Below are positions 1 through 11,962 of a DNA stretch of 64,000 nucleotides, piece by piece; the first letter of the stretch is position 1; each line of letters starts with the position of its first letter. The DNA comes from Antilocapra americana. Taxonomy: Eukaryota; Chordata; Mammalia; Artiodactyla; Antilocapridae. The translations under genes were made by a program, and so were the position numbers. The notes under the pieces were generated by a model. That model saw only the letters and a list, made by a program, of their open reading frames with translations, was not told where the DNA came from and ran no database searches. The stretch covers positions 17,221,368-17,285,367 of the forward strand of contig ML664183.1 in NCBI GenBank assembly GCA_007570785.1, in the 5' to 3' direction.

Positions 1-437
1 TATACACAATGGAATATTACTCAGCATTAAAAAAAAATTCATTTGAATCAGTTCTACTCAGATGGACGAAACTGGAGCCCATTATCCAGAGTGAAGTAAG
101 CCAGAAGCAAAAACAACAATACAGTATATTAACGCATATATATGGAATTTAGAAAGACGGTAAGGAGAACCCAACATGCGAGACAGCAAAAGGAACGCAG
201 ATGTATAGAATAGACTCGTGGACTTTGTGGATGAGGGTAAGGGTGGGATGATATGGGAGAAGGGCATTGAAACATGTTAATTATCATATGTCTAATCAAT
301 TGCCAGCCCAGGATTGATGCTCGGGGCTGGTGCAGTGAGATTTCCCGGGGGGGAGGGAGGAGGGGGGGTTCTGGAGGGGAAGCATATGTAAACCCATGGT
401 GATATCATGACATTGTATGGCAAAAACAAAAAAAAAA
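1..437 (+). mobile_element. L1 LINE, 3' terminal part (ruminant type)
   Basis: The sequence reads in sense as the end of a ruminant L1: the segment coding the ORF2 C-terminus, then the 3' UTR with its G-rich tract at about 343-380, and an A-rich tail at 421-436. The element enters from left of the window, so its 5' end is not visible. It sits against an oppositely oriented older L1, which suggests it inserted into that copy. Confidence 0.85.
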
Positions 438-1378
438 TGTACTTTCTGGTTTTCAGAAAAGTGATTCAGTTATACATACATACATATATATATATTCTTT
501 TTTCATATTTTTTTCTGTTGTGGTTTATTACAGGATATTGAGCATAATTCTCTGGGCTACACAGTAGGACCTTGTTGTTTATCCATTCTATATGTAATAG
601 TTTGCATCTGCTAACCCCAGACTCCCAATCCTTCTCTCCTCCATCCTCTCCACTTTGGCAATCATGAGTCTGTTCTGTATGTTTGCATGTATGTTTCTGA
701 TTTGTATATATGTTCAGTTTAGTCGTTCAGTCATGTCACACTCTTTATGACCCCATGGACTCCTGGCAGCATGCCAGGCCTCCCTGTCCTTTACCAACTC
801 CCAGAGTTTACCCAAACCCATGTCCATTGAGTCGGTGATGCCACCCAACCATCTCATTCTCTGCCCTCAATCTTTCCCAGCATCAGGGTCTTTTCTAATG
901 AGTCAGTTCTTCCCATCAGGTGGCCAAGGTATTAGAGTTTTGGCTTCCACATCAGTTCCTTCCAATGAACACTCAAGACTGATCTCCTTTAGGATGGACT
1001 GATTGGATCTCCTTGCAGTCTAAGGGACTCTCAAGAGTTCTCCAACACCACAGGTCGAAAGCATCAATTTTTCGGTGTTCAGCTTTCTTTATATTCTAAC
1101 TCTCACATCCATACATGAAAAACCATAGCCTTGACTAGACAGATCTTTGTTGGCGAAGTAATGTCTCTGCTTTTTAATATGCCGTCTAGGTTGGTCATAA
1201 CTTTCCTTCTAAGAAGCAAACGTCTTTTAATTTCCTGGCTGCAGTCACCATCTCCAGTGATTTTGGATTCTCCAAAGCCAGGCTTCAGCAATATGTGAAC
1301 CAAGAACTTCCAGCATATAAGCTCATTTGTATCTTATTTATCACATAAAAGTGATATCATATGGTATTTCTCTTTCTC
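438..1378 (-). mobile_element. Older L1 3' end, split by a BovB insertion
   Basis: Reverse-strand L1 3'-UTR sequence runs from 438 to 710 and resumes at 1311-1378. The two halves join sensibly when the BovB at 711-1310 is removed. Short similar strings at both junctions (about 702-710 and 1309-1317) look like a target-site duplication. The right edge abuts the T-rich 3' end of a second reverse L1. Confidence 0.75.
711..1310 (-). mobile_element. BovB (RTE) LINE, 5'-truncated, with a 5' inversion
   Basis: The reverse-strand BovB 3' portion runs from 711 to about 1275, starting with the characteristic 3' end and running back towards the RT region. The last 35 bases or so (about 1276-1310) instead match the sense strand of an upstream BovB segment, the same segment seen near 38243 in this window. 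That gives a short inverted 5' tip. The element is non-coding and carries many substitutions. Confidence 0.85.
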
Positions 1379-1463
1379 TTTTTTTTAATTTTATTTTTTT
1401 AATTGAAGTATAGTTGATTTACAATGTTGTGCTAGTTTCAGGTATAAAGCAAAGTGATTTGGT

Positions 1464-1466
<3 letters not shown>

Positions 1467-1501
<35 letters not shown>
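1467..1501. repeat. (TA)n microsatellite
   Basis: About 17 uninterrupted TA units lie inside the L1 3' UTR. A similar but shorter AT-rich stretch lies at the same place in the L1 copy at about 480-496, so it probably expanded from an internal L1 tract. Confidence 0.95.
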
Positions 1502-1503
<2 letters not shown>

Positions 1504-2329
1504 TTTTTCAGATTATTTTCTTTTGTAGGTTATTACAAAATGAGTATAGTTCCCTTTGCTTTATAATCAGTCCTTGTTGGTTATTTATTTCATGTATAAT
1601 AGTATATACATGTTAATCCAAACTCCTAATTTTTCCCTCCTCCTCTTTTACCTTTGGTAACCATAAATTTTCTGTCTTCAAGTCTGTTTCCATTTTGTAT
1701 GTAAGTTCATTTGTATCATTTTTTTATATTCCACATATAAGCAATATGTGCTATTTTTCTTTCTTTGTCTGGCTTACTTCACTTAGTCTGTTAGTCTCTA
1801 GGTTTATCCATGTTGCTGAAAGTGACATTATTTCATTCTTTTTATGGCTGAGTAGTATTCCATTATATATATCTCACCCCTTCTTTATACATTCATCTTG
1901 ATGGACATTGCAGTTGCTTCCATGTATTAGCTATTGTAAATAGTGCTGCAATGAACATTGAGGTGCATGTAGTTTTTTAAATTAGAGTTTCATCCAGGTA
2001 TATGCCCAGGGCTGGGATTGCTGGATCATAGGCTAACTCTATTTTTAGTTTTTTAAGGAACGTTCCTACTGTTTGCCATAGTGACTATACCAATTTATAT
2101 TTCCACCAATTGCGTAGGAAGATTTACTTCTCGCTATATCCTCTCTAGCATTTGTTATTTGTAGACTCCTTAATGATGGCCATCCTGGCCAGTGTGAGTA
2201 GGTACCTCGTTGTAATTTTGATTTCCATTTCTCTAATAATTGGCAGTGTTGAGCATCTTTTAATGGTTCTGTTGGTCATCTGTATGTCATCCTTGGAGAA
2301 ATGTCTAGTTAGGTCCTCCACCCATTTTT

Positions 2330-2610
2330 AAAAAAATTATTTATTTTTTAATTGAAGTGAAGTCTCTCAGCCGTGTCTGACTTTGTGACCCCATGGACTA
2401 TAGCCTACCAGGCTCCTCTGTCCATGGGATTTTCTAGGCAAGAGTACTGGCGTGGGTTGCTATTTTTTTCTCCAGGGGATCTTCCTGACCCAGGGGTGGA
2501 ACCCACGTCTCCTGCATTGCAGGCAGAGACTTTACCATCTGAGCTACCAGGGAAACCCAGGATAATTGCTTTACAGAATTTTGTTGTTTTCTGTCAAACA
2601 TCAACATGTA
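2330..2610 (-). mobile_element. Short L1 3' fragment inserted into the older L1
   Basis: The L1 3'-UTR tip appears as an AT-rich stretch (2330-2349) and continues at 2562-2610 once the Bov-tA2 is removed. The host L1 motif acccattttt occurs at about 2320-2330 and again at about 2609-2619, consistent with a target-site duplication. Confidence 0.65.
2350..2561 (-). mobile_element. Bov-tA2 SINE
   Basis: This is a full-length ruminant SINE in reverse. The tRNA-like head with the B-box region is at its right end (about 2490-2560) and the BovB-derived body is at its left. It was inserted into the short L1 fragment around it. Confidence 0.9.
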
Positions 2611-2734
2611 CCCATTTTTTGATTGGGTTATTTGGGATTCTTTGTTACTGAGTTGTATGAACTGTTTGTATATTTTGGAAATTAAGCCCTTGTCAGTTGT
2701 ATCATATGCAAATATTTTCTCCTGGTTCATTTTG

Positions 2735-4012
2735 CTGTTGCTGTTTCATCACCAAGGAGTGTCTGACTCTTTGCTTCCCAAGATGCCAGGCTTCCCTGTC
2801 CTTCACTGTTTCCTGGAGTTTGCTCAGACACTTGTCAAGTTGATGATGCCATCTAACCATCTTATTCTGACTCTTTGCTTCCCCATTGACTGTAGATGCC
2901 AGGCTTCCCTGTCTTTCATTATTTCCTGGAGTTTGCTCAGACTCATGTCCATCAAGTTGATGATGCTATCTAACCATCTTATCCTCTGTTGCCCCTGTCT
3001 CCTCCTGCTCTCAATCTTTCCTAGCAGTGGGGTCTTTTCCAATGAGTTGACTCTTTGCATCAGGTGGCCAAAGTATTGGAGCTTCAGCTTCAGTGTTGGT
3101 CCTTCCAATGAATATTCAGGACTGATTTCCTTTAGGATTGACTGGTTTGATCTCCCTGCTGTCCAAGGGACTGAAGAGCTTTCTCCAGCACCACAGTTCA
3201 AAAGCATCAATTCTTGAGTGCTCAACCTTCTTTATGGTCTAACTCTCACATCTGTATGTAACTCCTAGAAAAACTGTAGCTTTGACTATATGGCCCTTTG
3301 GTGGCAAAGGGATGTCTTTGCCTTTTAATACACTGTTTAGATTTGTCATAGCTTTCCTGGTTCCAAGAAGCAAGTGTCTTTTAATTTCATGGCTACAGTC
3401 ACCACCCACAGTGATTTTGGAGCCCAAGAAAATAAAGTCTGTCACTGTTCCCATTGTTTCTTCATCTGTTTGCCATAAAGTGATGGGACAGGTGTCATGA
3501 TCTTAGTTTTTTGAATGCTGAGTTTAAGCCAGCTTTTTGACTCTCCTCTGTTACCTTCATCAAAAGGCTCTTTTAGTTCCTCTTTGCTTTCTGCCATTAT
3601 GGTGGTATCATCTGCATATCTGAGGTTGTTGATATTTCACCTAGCAATCTTGTTTCCAGCTTGAGATTCATCTGGCCCAACATTTCACATGATGTACTTT
3701 GCATGTGTTAAATAAGCATTCTTCCTGGAGCTATTTCTCTGCTCTTCCCCAGTAGTGTATTGGACACCTTCAGACCTAGGAGGCTTATCTTCTGGTGTCA
3801 TATCTTTTTGCCTTTTCATATTTTTCATGGAGTTCTCAAGGCAAGTAGACTGAAGTGGTTTGTCATTCCCTCCTCCAGTGGACTACGTTTTGTCAGAACT
3901 CTCCACTATGACCTGTCCATCTTGGGTGGCCCTGCATAGCATGGCTCATAGCTTCATTGAGTTATGCAAGCCCCTTCACCATGACAAAGCTGTGATCCAT
4001 GATATCCCAGTC
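2735..4012 (-). mobile_element. BovB LINE, degenerate, with an internal tandem duplication and deletion
   Basis: Reverse BovB is recognisable from the 3' end near 2735 through the RT-domain segment (YADD region near 3600-3640) to a 5'-proximal block at about 3738-4008. Sequence between these blocks is lost near 3715-3737, so it is not full length. The first 220 bases or so contain a two-copy tandem duplication. No frame is open through the RT domain. Confidence 0.88.
2764..2983. repeat. Two-copy tandem duplication inside BovB
   Basis: Positions 2764-2867 and 2868-2983 are diverged copies of the same BovB 3' segment, both starting tgactctttgcttccc and ending near accatcttat. The first copy is shorter by two small deletions. 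Confidence 0.85.
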
Positions 4013-4818
4013 CATCTATTTTCTTTTCGTTTTGTTTATAGTTTCCTATGCTGTGAAAAAACTTATAAGTCAGATTAGGTCCTATTTGTTTGTGCTTTTA
4101 TATCTCTTTCCTTGGGAGACTGATCTAAGAAAACATTGCTATGATTTATGTCAGAGAATGTTTTGCTTGGGTTTTCTTCTAGAAGTTTTATGGTGTCATG
4201 TCTTATAATTAAGTCTCCAAGTCATTTTGAGTTTATTTTTGTGTATGGTGTGAGAGAGTTTTCTAACTTCATTGATTTACACGTGGCTGCCCAGCTTTCC
4301 CAACACAACATGCTGAAGAGATTATCTTTTCTCCATTGTATATTCTTGTTTCTTTTGTCAAAGATTAATTGACCTTAAGTATATAGGTTTATTTCTGGGC
4401 TCTGTATTCTGTTCCCTTGATCTATATGTCTATTTTTGTGCCAATACCATCCTGTTTTGATTACCATAACTTTGTGGTAGTCTCTGAAGTTTGAGATGGT
4501 TATGCCTCCAGCTTTGTTCTTTTTCCTTGGGGTTGCTTTGGCAATTATGGGTCTTCTATGGTTCTATATATATTTTAGGACTATTTGTTCTAGTTCTATA
4601 AAAAAATGTCATGAGTAATTTGATAAGGACTGCATTAAATCTGTAGGTTGCTTTGGGTAGTGTAACTATTTTAACAATATTAATTCAATATCAATTCTTC
4701 TAACCCAAGAGCATGAGGTATCTCAATTTCTTTGAATCATCTTCAATTTCCTTTATGGATGTTTTATAGTTCTCAGCATATGTTTTCACCTTCCTGGTCA
4801 TGTTTATTCCTAAGTGCT

Positions 4819-5094
4819 TTATTTTTTTGATGCAATTTTAAAAGGGATTGTTTTTTTACTTTCCCTTTTTGATATTTCATTATTATTGTAAAGAAATACA
4901 ACAGATTTCTGTATGTTCATCTTGTATTCTGCTACCTTGCTGAAGTTGTTGACTAGTTCTAGTAGTTTTTGTGTGGAGTCTTTAGGGTTTTCTATATATG
5001 GTATCATGCCATCTGCATATAATGACAGTTTAATCTCTTCCCTTTCAATTTGGATCCCTTTTACTTCTTTTTCTTGCTGTAACCAGGACTTCAA
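4819..5094 (-). pseudogene. L1 ORF2 reverse-transcriptase fragment, catalytic motif mutated
   Basis: A 91-codon open stretch encodes part of the L1 RT domain. The segment [15 protein letters not shown] corresponds to the L1 F/YADD motif block, but the second aspartate is a glycine (YADG). Those two aspartates coordinate the catalytic metals in the family, so this copy could not polymerise even if translated. The open stretch ends at frame breaks on both sides. It lies within the reverse L1 spanning 1379-5233. Confidence 0.8.
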
Positions 5095-5233
5095 ATATTA
5101 TATTTAATAGAAGTGGTGAGAGTGGCCCTCCTTGTCTTGTTCCAGATTTTAGCAAGAAGACTTTCAGCTTTTCACTGTTGAGTATTAAGTTGGCTGTGGG
5201 TTTGTCATAGATAGCTTTTATTATGTTGAGAAA

Positions 5234-7455
5234 AGGAGCATGGGGATTATTTAGGGAGCTCTCACATAACTAAGGCTAGAGGTGATTAAGGTTTAGAGCA
5301 AAAGTCTATCAGTAAAGGAAGAGTAAAGAGTCACTAAATCTTTCAGGGATGGAGCTGCTAGGATTAACTGATTTATTAGATATATATGGTGGGGTATGGG
5401 GAGAGGTGGTGAGTCAAGGGTCTACTCCTAGATTTTTAGTTTAAACAAGTAACAGGGTGGTAGTTCCATTTCCTGAGATGAGAAGATTGATGAGGGCATG
5501 TTCCAGAGGGAAATTTTGGTGTTGGACATGTGGGCAAACCTATAGCCTAGCCTTCGGGTGACTTCAGGCCTGTCCCTCTGCAGCTACTGGTTGGAAGGGT
5601 GTGCTCAGACTGGCCAGCAATCTTCTGAGTAAGCTGATCTGACTGAAGTTTTACCCAGAAGGGGATATCCATGGCTAAGTTTAATATCTAAGGTCAGCAA
5701 CCTGTCACACCAACAGAGAAGTGTTTCCTAAGGTGATCAATAAATGAACTTCCAGAAAGAGTATGGCTTAATTCCAACTAGGTGGCTATTACTCATTTGA
5801 CTCCCACCCCTTGGCAGAGCTTTCTGATTTTTTTTTTTAAAAGCTATTTAGAGTTTTATATATTCACATGAATTGAAATCACATATATAATGTGAATTCA
5901 AAATACTTATTTTAATATTTCAATATCCCTGAAAGTTAAATAAATGAAGCTTTAGGTTTCCATAGAGAAAGCACACGTTTGAAAATAAGAAGTCTGAAAT
6001 GAATAAAAATGACAAAATTGTAAACAGCTCTTAAAAGCATATTTTCAGCCCCCCAAATCTTGAAATGTAAATAAATGCTTTAGCTCTTAACTCCTAAGCT
6101 AGAGAATTTTCTGTGTTTGAAGAATTTTAAAGTGATACATTTGCTTCTAAAGATCTTGAATAATCATAGTCCTTAATTATACTTACCTCCTCTTCATCAT
6201 GGTGAGTGTCTTTGTTAATCATTACAAAGATCCTTTTAGTGGAAATGCTGCCATAGATTCAGTGTCCTTTTGGGGAATTAGACCTTCCTACTTCAGCAAG
6301 TTCTTTCCCATTCTTTCCATATTGGAATCTTCAGGGAAAGTCATATTCTCTTGAAAGTTGTGGGGTCCCCAGTTATACCCTTGAAGGGGTAGATGGTTTG
6401 GGAGCATGAGAGTTGGACCCAGCAGCCAAAGTCTTATAACATATTTGAAATCTCTAAAGCAAATGCTCAGGGAGGGTCTATCCAGGCATTACCTTCACCT
6501 CCTACTTATTTCCCCAGAGTCACCCACAAGTTCCTCTGTAGAGGGCTTCCTCTGCACAGTTCTCTGATTAGTTGATAGTGAGGTAAGAGGGTAATATTTC
6601 AGGAATCTCAATCATCAACATTCTGATACTAACTAGTCTGAGGCTTACCTGCTTGTGATGAGCAGTTTTCATCTGGTGAAAGTCTGGTCTCCATAAAAAT
6701 AACTTAGGAATGTGCATCTGACATTATTATCCATGTCCTTCAGGGAGAAACTAAGGGTCCTGTGACTGCTGTATGGCTATTGTATTGTTTTAATTGTTAT
6801 TAATTCTCCGCCCAACTGCTATTTGTCTTTGCATATTCTCACTTTTCTGATTGTTAACCCTTGAGTCAGACTTTCTGAAATTCATGGAAGGTTCAGAAGA
6901 CTGAATTTTTTCTTTAAGCATGAGGTGGGGAACACAAAGGGGTCTGTTTTGAAGAAAACCTGTCTGGGGATTGCTCAGTTCCACCAATGCTGCCCATGAT
7001 CTAACCCAGACATACAATGTCAGCAACTTGTATGGATCTGAAGCTCTTCAAGTCTCAAAGTCCTTTCACAGTCTATGTCTGCTCCCTGTCCTTCCTCCTG
7101 TCCACATCACTGCAGATGTCCTTCTGTCTTTCAGTTGGCAACTCTCCCCAGGGAAGACTGGCTACAGGACAGGATCCAGTCTCCCCAGGTGCCCCGTCTA
7201 TGCTCCTCTTCAAGAGGAGCTCTTTATCCTGTGAAGATTTTTCTTCCAGTCATTAGATGGAAACAGACCTGGGATAATAAAAAGCCAACAAGTACTTTAA
7301 AAGGTTTTTGAAAGATAAAATTTTCAAAGTTGTGTTTCTCATCTATATTTCTTGACCTTTTTGAGATGTTTACATAGAATTATCTCTTTTTCTTATGTAC
7401 CTACTGTTGAGTGAAAAATACTGTCAGAATCTTTCAGTTATGTAGAATAGTAATA
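5234..7455. other. Unique sequence, no gene seen
   Basis: The stretch is AT-rich and non-repetitive to the eye. Only short chance open frames occur (up to 87 codons near 6971-7234), in overlapping frames without recognisable domains. No repeat family was recognised. Confidence 0.6.
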
Positions 7456-7695
7456 GAAAAAAATTATTGAGCAGTTACTGTGTGCTTGGCACCATAATAC
7501 ATCTTGGTACAAAATTATCTCATTTAATCCTCACAACATCTCGGTGAGTTTGATGCTGTCAATCTTCCTGTTTTACAGAGGAGAAAACTGGGGCCCAGAA
7601 ACTTTAAATATACTCTACAATATACTTACTTACACAGCTGGTAAATTAAGGGTTCTAAATCTAATTTGAGAATTCAGATTTTCAACCACTGTAAA
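7456..7695 (-). mobile_element. MIR SINE (ancient)
   Basis: The reverse MIR pattern is clear: atctcatttaatcctcacaa, then ttttacagaggagaaaactg, then acacagctggtaa in the expected order and spacing. The copy is diverged, as expected for a mammal-wide SINE. Confidence 0.85.
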
Positions 7696-7899
7696 ATATC
7701 TCTAATACATGTGGAAGGTTTATAGGTGCTATCTTCTGAAATTTCCAATAGCTGGTTCCATATGTTAATCCATTGAACACATGTTTTATTGTATATCATC
7801 AGTGTAGCAGGTAATACTCTAACCACTGAGCAAACAAAAATGGCCCTTGCACTCACAGAACATGTTTCTTCTTAAAATCAAATTCCTGCAATCAGGATC

Positions 7900-8460
7900 A
7901 ATAGACTTTAAAAGATGTATATATAACCTGTAACCAAGTATTCCATTTCCAAAAATGAAAATAATCTCAAATAGATAGAAGTAATTATACATAGAGATGT
8001 TTATCAGAACACTATCTGTAATAGTTACAAGTGGAAATAACTGATACATCCAATAGAGGGGGAATCATTAGGCAAAGTTATGGCGCTTTCATACATTAGA
8101 ATATAATAGTCACTCGAATAATGTTTTCAGAAAGTTTTTATATTATAAACAAACACTTAAATTATCATATTAAGTGAGAAAAGCAAACTACAAAGTAATC
8201 TTTTCAGTATGCTTTTATGTAAAATAATATGTATATGATATTATCTAGAGCAAACCACATGAAATTAGCATTTCTGTGGGTAAAAGGATCATGCAGCAGT
8301 AATTTCTTGATGGAAAAAATATCTGAAATCAAATAATCTAAAATATTAATGGTTATTATTCATTGGTGGTAAGATGATCAGCAATTTTCATTCTCTTCCT
8401 TATACTTTTCTGTATTTTCCTATTTTCAACATTATACATATATTATGTTTCTAATAAAAA
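7900..8460 (+). mobile_element. Ancient L1 (L1M type), ORF2 end and 3' UTR
   Basis: The sense strand shows the degenerate L1 order: gagatgtttatcagaacactatc, then a segment with ggaaataactgatacatccaa, then the late 3' region ending in tatacttttctgtattttcc. It is heavily diverged and edges are approximate. Confidence 0.65.
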
Positions 8461-8804
8461 CAGTATTATATAACACAAAGAGAACAAATGTTCCACTTTG
8501 GGCCACTTTACTAAATCATAATGCTAAATGCACTCTGGTTGAGTACCTATAATCCATTATGTCAGTAACTGTAGCAAATGTAGTAATGAACTGTTATTCC
8601 ATTTTATACACATTGCAGTAGAGATTCAGCCTAGAGTGATATTTCAGGATAGCAATCTGAGGCAGGGAACTGGTTCAGATAAAATAGATGCTAGACTGTC
8701 CACATGTCATAGTAATGGGAAACAACTGTTTTACTCTGACTGCCTTAGACATAGGTTTCTAGGACCCCACTCAAAACATTTCCAAAAAAGCCAACTGAAT
8801 TTCT

Positions 8805-9010
8805 TATTTTTTAAAATACATATATATATATTTTGTTGAAATATAGTTGACTTACAATGTTTCAGGTACACAGCAAGGTCATTCAGTTTTACGTATACAC
8901 GTGTATTATTTTTAAGATTATTTTCCACCTTAGGTTATTATAAGATATTGTCTATAGTTCCCTGTGCTATACAGTAAAGCTTTGTTGCTTGCTGCATATC
9001 TACTTTTCTG
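8805..9010 (-). mobile_element. L1 3' UTR fragment
   Basis: Reverse L1 3' terminus containing the block gttccctgtgctatacagta and the preceding ttgacttacaatg tract, the same order as in the L1 copies near 440-700 and 1380-1640. Confidence 0.8.
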
Positions 9011-10290
9011 AATTCTTACTGATGATTTCAACTACTTCCAAAGAATTTTTGAAAAAAAAAATACATGTATGACCAAAGAAAAGTATGTTACAAAGTTCTA
9101 GCTCTTGTGGATATTGGGGAGAAATTTTATATGCTGGAAAGAGGCATTTTTTTTAATGGATGGTCTGAAATAACTTATCAGCTTTTCATCAGTTAGTGCT
9201 GATGAGCAGCCACATCTGTGATTATAGTCAGGAACATTAAATGTTTAAATAAGACAGGTCATCCTTTTCAACATTTAATATAACTGCTCTTTCTATGTTT
9301 AAACTTTTAACTCTGAAAAATACATATTATATGTACATTTTAGTGAGTGCTTACTATGTACCAGGCACTCTGTTGAGACAAGGTATAGATTATTGAACAA
9401 GACTGACAAGTCTCTTAACAGCCTAGTGGCAGAGACAGGCAAACATGCAAATAAATGCAAAATTACTCATTATGAGTCATATATATATAAGATCCAAAGA
9501 AGCAGTTAGAGTTGAACACTTATATACTGAGCTGGATTGAGTAGTGAATTGTGAAAATGTGATAAGGCTGAGGGGGCTTGAGCTAGGAAGTGTCTAGGAA
9601 GATGAGGGTTAGTTTATAAGGTTGGTAGAGATTCCTCTCAACCACAGTCCACCTCCCCAGCACGGGTCATTTTCTGGCTGTAAACAAGCCCAGCAAGGTG
9701 ATGACCCAGGGTGAGGTGACTCTGCAGCTGAAGCCATCCATGAAGGGCTGACAGCTGAGGACGCTCTGCCAACAGCTTTTCCAGCAGCTGGGGGATAAGT
9801 CCTCACTCCTGAAAGGGAACCTGAGTGGCGCATCCTAACATCCATCACAGCGACAAAGCTACAGCTGCTGCAATTTCTACTGTGCTTTGTTGCTTACATT
9901 CATATTGGAAGAAGATGAATTTAACTTACAGGTTGGTGAAAATAACTATGTAATTTCTTAATGCCAGCAGATTCATGGAACCCCTACATGGACCCAGGTT
10001 AAGAAAAATTTTGAGTGAGAAAGGGGCTCCATATTCAGAGGTGCTGTTCAGGCTCTGTGGCTCGCTGCACCAAAGCAAGTCTATCTTGTACTGTAGGAAA
10101 AAATAAGCCTCCTTTCCTGAGCTAGAATGATGCCCATTCACAAAGAAAGTCAGACGTGAGAGATTGAAGTCCTTGAGGGAGAGACACAGAAACTGAGATG
10201 CAGTTATTTGAGTTTGCTTTAGAGTTCCAGATTTTATCCCCCATGAGACGGAAATATATCTCCATTCTTGATGTCCCAAAAACACCCCTG
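9011..10290. other. Mostly unique sequence; possible old L2/CR1 tail at about 9330-9450
   Basis: At 9330-9450 the pattern cttactatgtaccaggcac followed by a diverged gaacaagactgacaag resembles the end of an ancient L2/CR1-type LINE. The segment 9640-9850 is more GC-rich and carries a 79-codon reverse open frame with no recognisable domain. Nothing else is supported. Confidence 0.4.
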
Positions 10291-10294
10291 CATT

Positions 10295-10815
10295 TTTTAA
10301 GGGTTTCATTTTTTAAGATTAGTTTTAGGTTCACAGAAATTGAAAGCAAAGTACAGAGATTTTCCATATACCCTCTGTCCCCACATGTGCATAGCCTCCT
10401 CCATTTTCAACATCACTTACCAGAGTGGTCTGTTTTGTTACAACTGATGAATCTATACTGACAAATCATAATCACCTAGTAGTTTACCATATTATCATCC
10501 ATAGTTTACATTATGGTTCACTCTTCGTGTTGTACATTCTATGGATTTGGATGTATGTGTAACGACACATAGCCATTATTATGGTATCATACAAAATGCT
10601 GCCCTAAAAGCCCTTGTTTTCCACCTATTCACCCTTCCTCAGCAACCCCTGATCTTTTTACTGTATGCATAGTTTTACCACTTTTAGAATCATGCAGTAT
10701 GTAGCTTTTTCAGATCGCCTGCTTTCACCTAGTAGTATGCATTTAAACTTCCTCTATATCGTTTTCATTTCTTTTTAGCATCCCTGTTTCTTTATAATGA
10801 ATTTTTTTGGTCACA
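10295..10815 (-). mobile_element. L1M LINE 3' UTR (older mammalian L1)
   Basis: The sequence follows the L1M 3'-UTR order in reverse: ggttcacagaaattgaaagc, the ataccctctgtcccca block, tttacattatggttcactct, and a late segment with cagtatgtagctttttcag. The copy is diverged and truncated at its right edge. Confidence 0.75.
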
Positions 10816-10879
10816 TAAGATAATTTAAGTAGGTATCTACTGGTTCCAAGTTAAAGTACCCTGTTGGAAAACAAGAGAT

Positions 10880-11002
10880 ACCTTTTTTTTCCTGGCTGCA
10901 CTTAGGAACTTGCAGGATCTTAGTTCCCCGACCAAGGATCATACTTGGGCCCTGTCAGTGAAAGCATCAAGTCCTAACTGCTGGACTATCAGGGAATTCC
11001 CC
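10880..11002 (-). mobile_element. CHR-1 type tRNA-derived SINE
   Basis: A short reverse SINE with a T-rich tail (10883-10890) and a tRNA-like head ending in gggaattcccc. The flanks acaagagat (10871-10879) and acaaagagat (11003-11012) look like a target-site duplication differing by one base. Confidence 0.75.
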
Positions 11003-11012
11003 ACAAAGAGAT

Positions 11013-11962
11013 GTTTTTAACATCCCTTTCCCCAAATTCTTGAAATCTGCACGAGTTTAGGATGAGGAGAATCTGGCAACAAATATGGGATTGAGAAATG
11101 TTACAGCATTGGTGCTAAGGTGTGTCAAATAAGGCTCTGAAATCTCCATGAAAACATTGACTTTCTCATTGGAGGCCCTTGCTATATTCTATATTCTATA
11201 ACCTACCTATAAAAATGACTTCTGTTTTAATATACTGTGATAGTCTTCAACATTTTCTTGACTGCCACCCTTTAAACTGGGAATAAAGATACCTATTATA
11301 TTTTTTAGTTTGACAGAGCAAGGCAGACAATAATGAAATAGTATTCATAAGAATAGCAATCTTTATTTTTAAAATCCAAAGGCAGTCAATAATGTGATCT
11401 ATGTACTTTGCCATTATGATGCATATAGCATATAAAATGTTAAGTATGTCTAATATCTATTTCATTTCAACCACATCAGTCTGTCATTACATAATGAATC
11501 AAAAAGAAAGTCTACCAACAACAGCCCTACAAGCATTTCCTATTGAACTACTCTTAGCTTTTTTTATGTAGCCTCAAAACATGAAAATTGGCTCCAAATT
11601 AGCATAGCTATTCACACATTATTTTCACCAATGACAGAGAAATGCCACTGTAACAGTTGCTGAATAGTTTTTTCTTTTTTATGCAAAACTGATGTTAGTG
11701 ACAGATTTTTAAGCATGTAATTTGTCTCAGCACATGTGTCATTTTATTTGTAAAAACTCCTAGGACTAAAAAAATGAAGTTTCAAAAGTTATTTATTTTG
11801 TCTCCTTGCAGGGTAGAATAGATATAAACTAATCAACCAACAGAGCTGTGTGATGGTCTATTAGGTTCAGAATCATACCATCGTTAGAGGGGAAATAAAA
11901 GCTATTTCCATTATATCCCACCCTCTATGCCAGAAAGAAGTGAAGAATAAATATACCAAACG
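11013..11962. other. Unique AT-rich sequence, nothing recognised
   Basis: No gene and no repeat family was recognised. Open frames are short and random-looking. Confidence 0.55.

Larger units (their letters stand above)
1379..5233 (-). mobile_element. Long reverse L1 LINE carrying nested insertions
   Basis: The L1 3' UTR begins at 1379 with a T-rich stretch (the poly-A tail in reverse) and continues into ORF2 in reverse up to about 5233. The host L1 is interrupted by a short L1 3' fragment with Bov-tA2 inside it (about 2330-2610) and by BovB (2735-4012). About 2.3 kb of the host L1 remains. Frames are broken throughout, so it is an inactive fossil. The 5' truncation near 5233 leaves most of ORF2 and all of ORF1 missing. 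Confidence 0.85.

Noticed and set aside
2606..3217. 203-codon forward open frame
   Set aside because: It is antisense to the reverse L1 and BovB and consists of translated transposon complement. No independent gene signal.
9609..9848. 79-codon reverse frame in a locally GC-richer segment
   Set aside because: It could be a decayed processed pseudogene or LTR piece, but I could not match it to any family, so no call is made.
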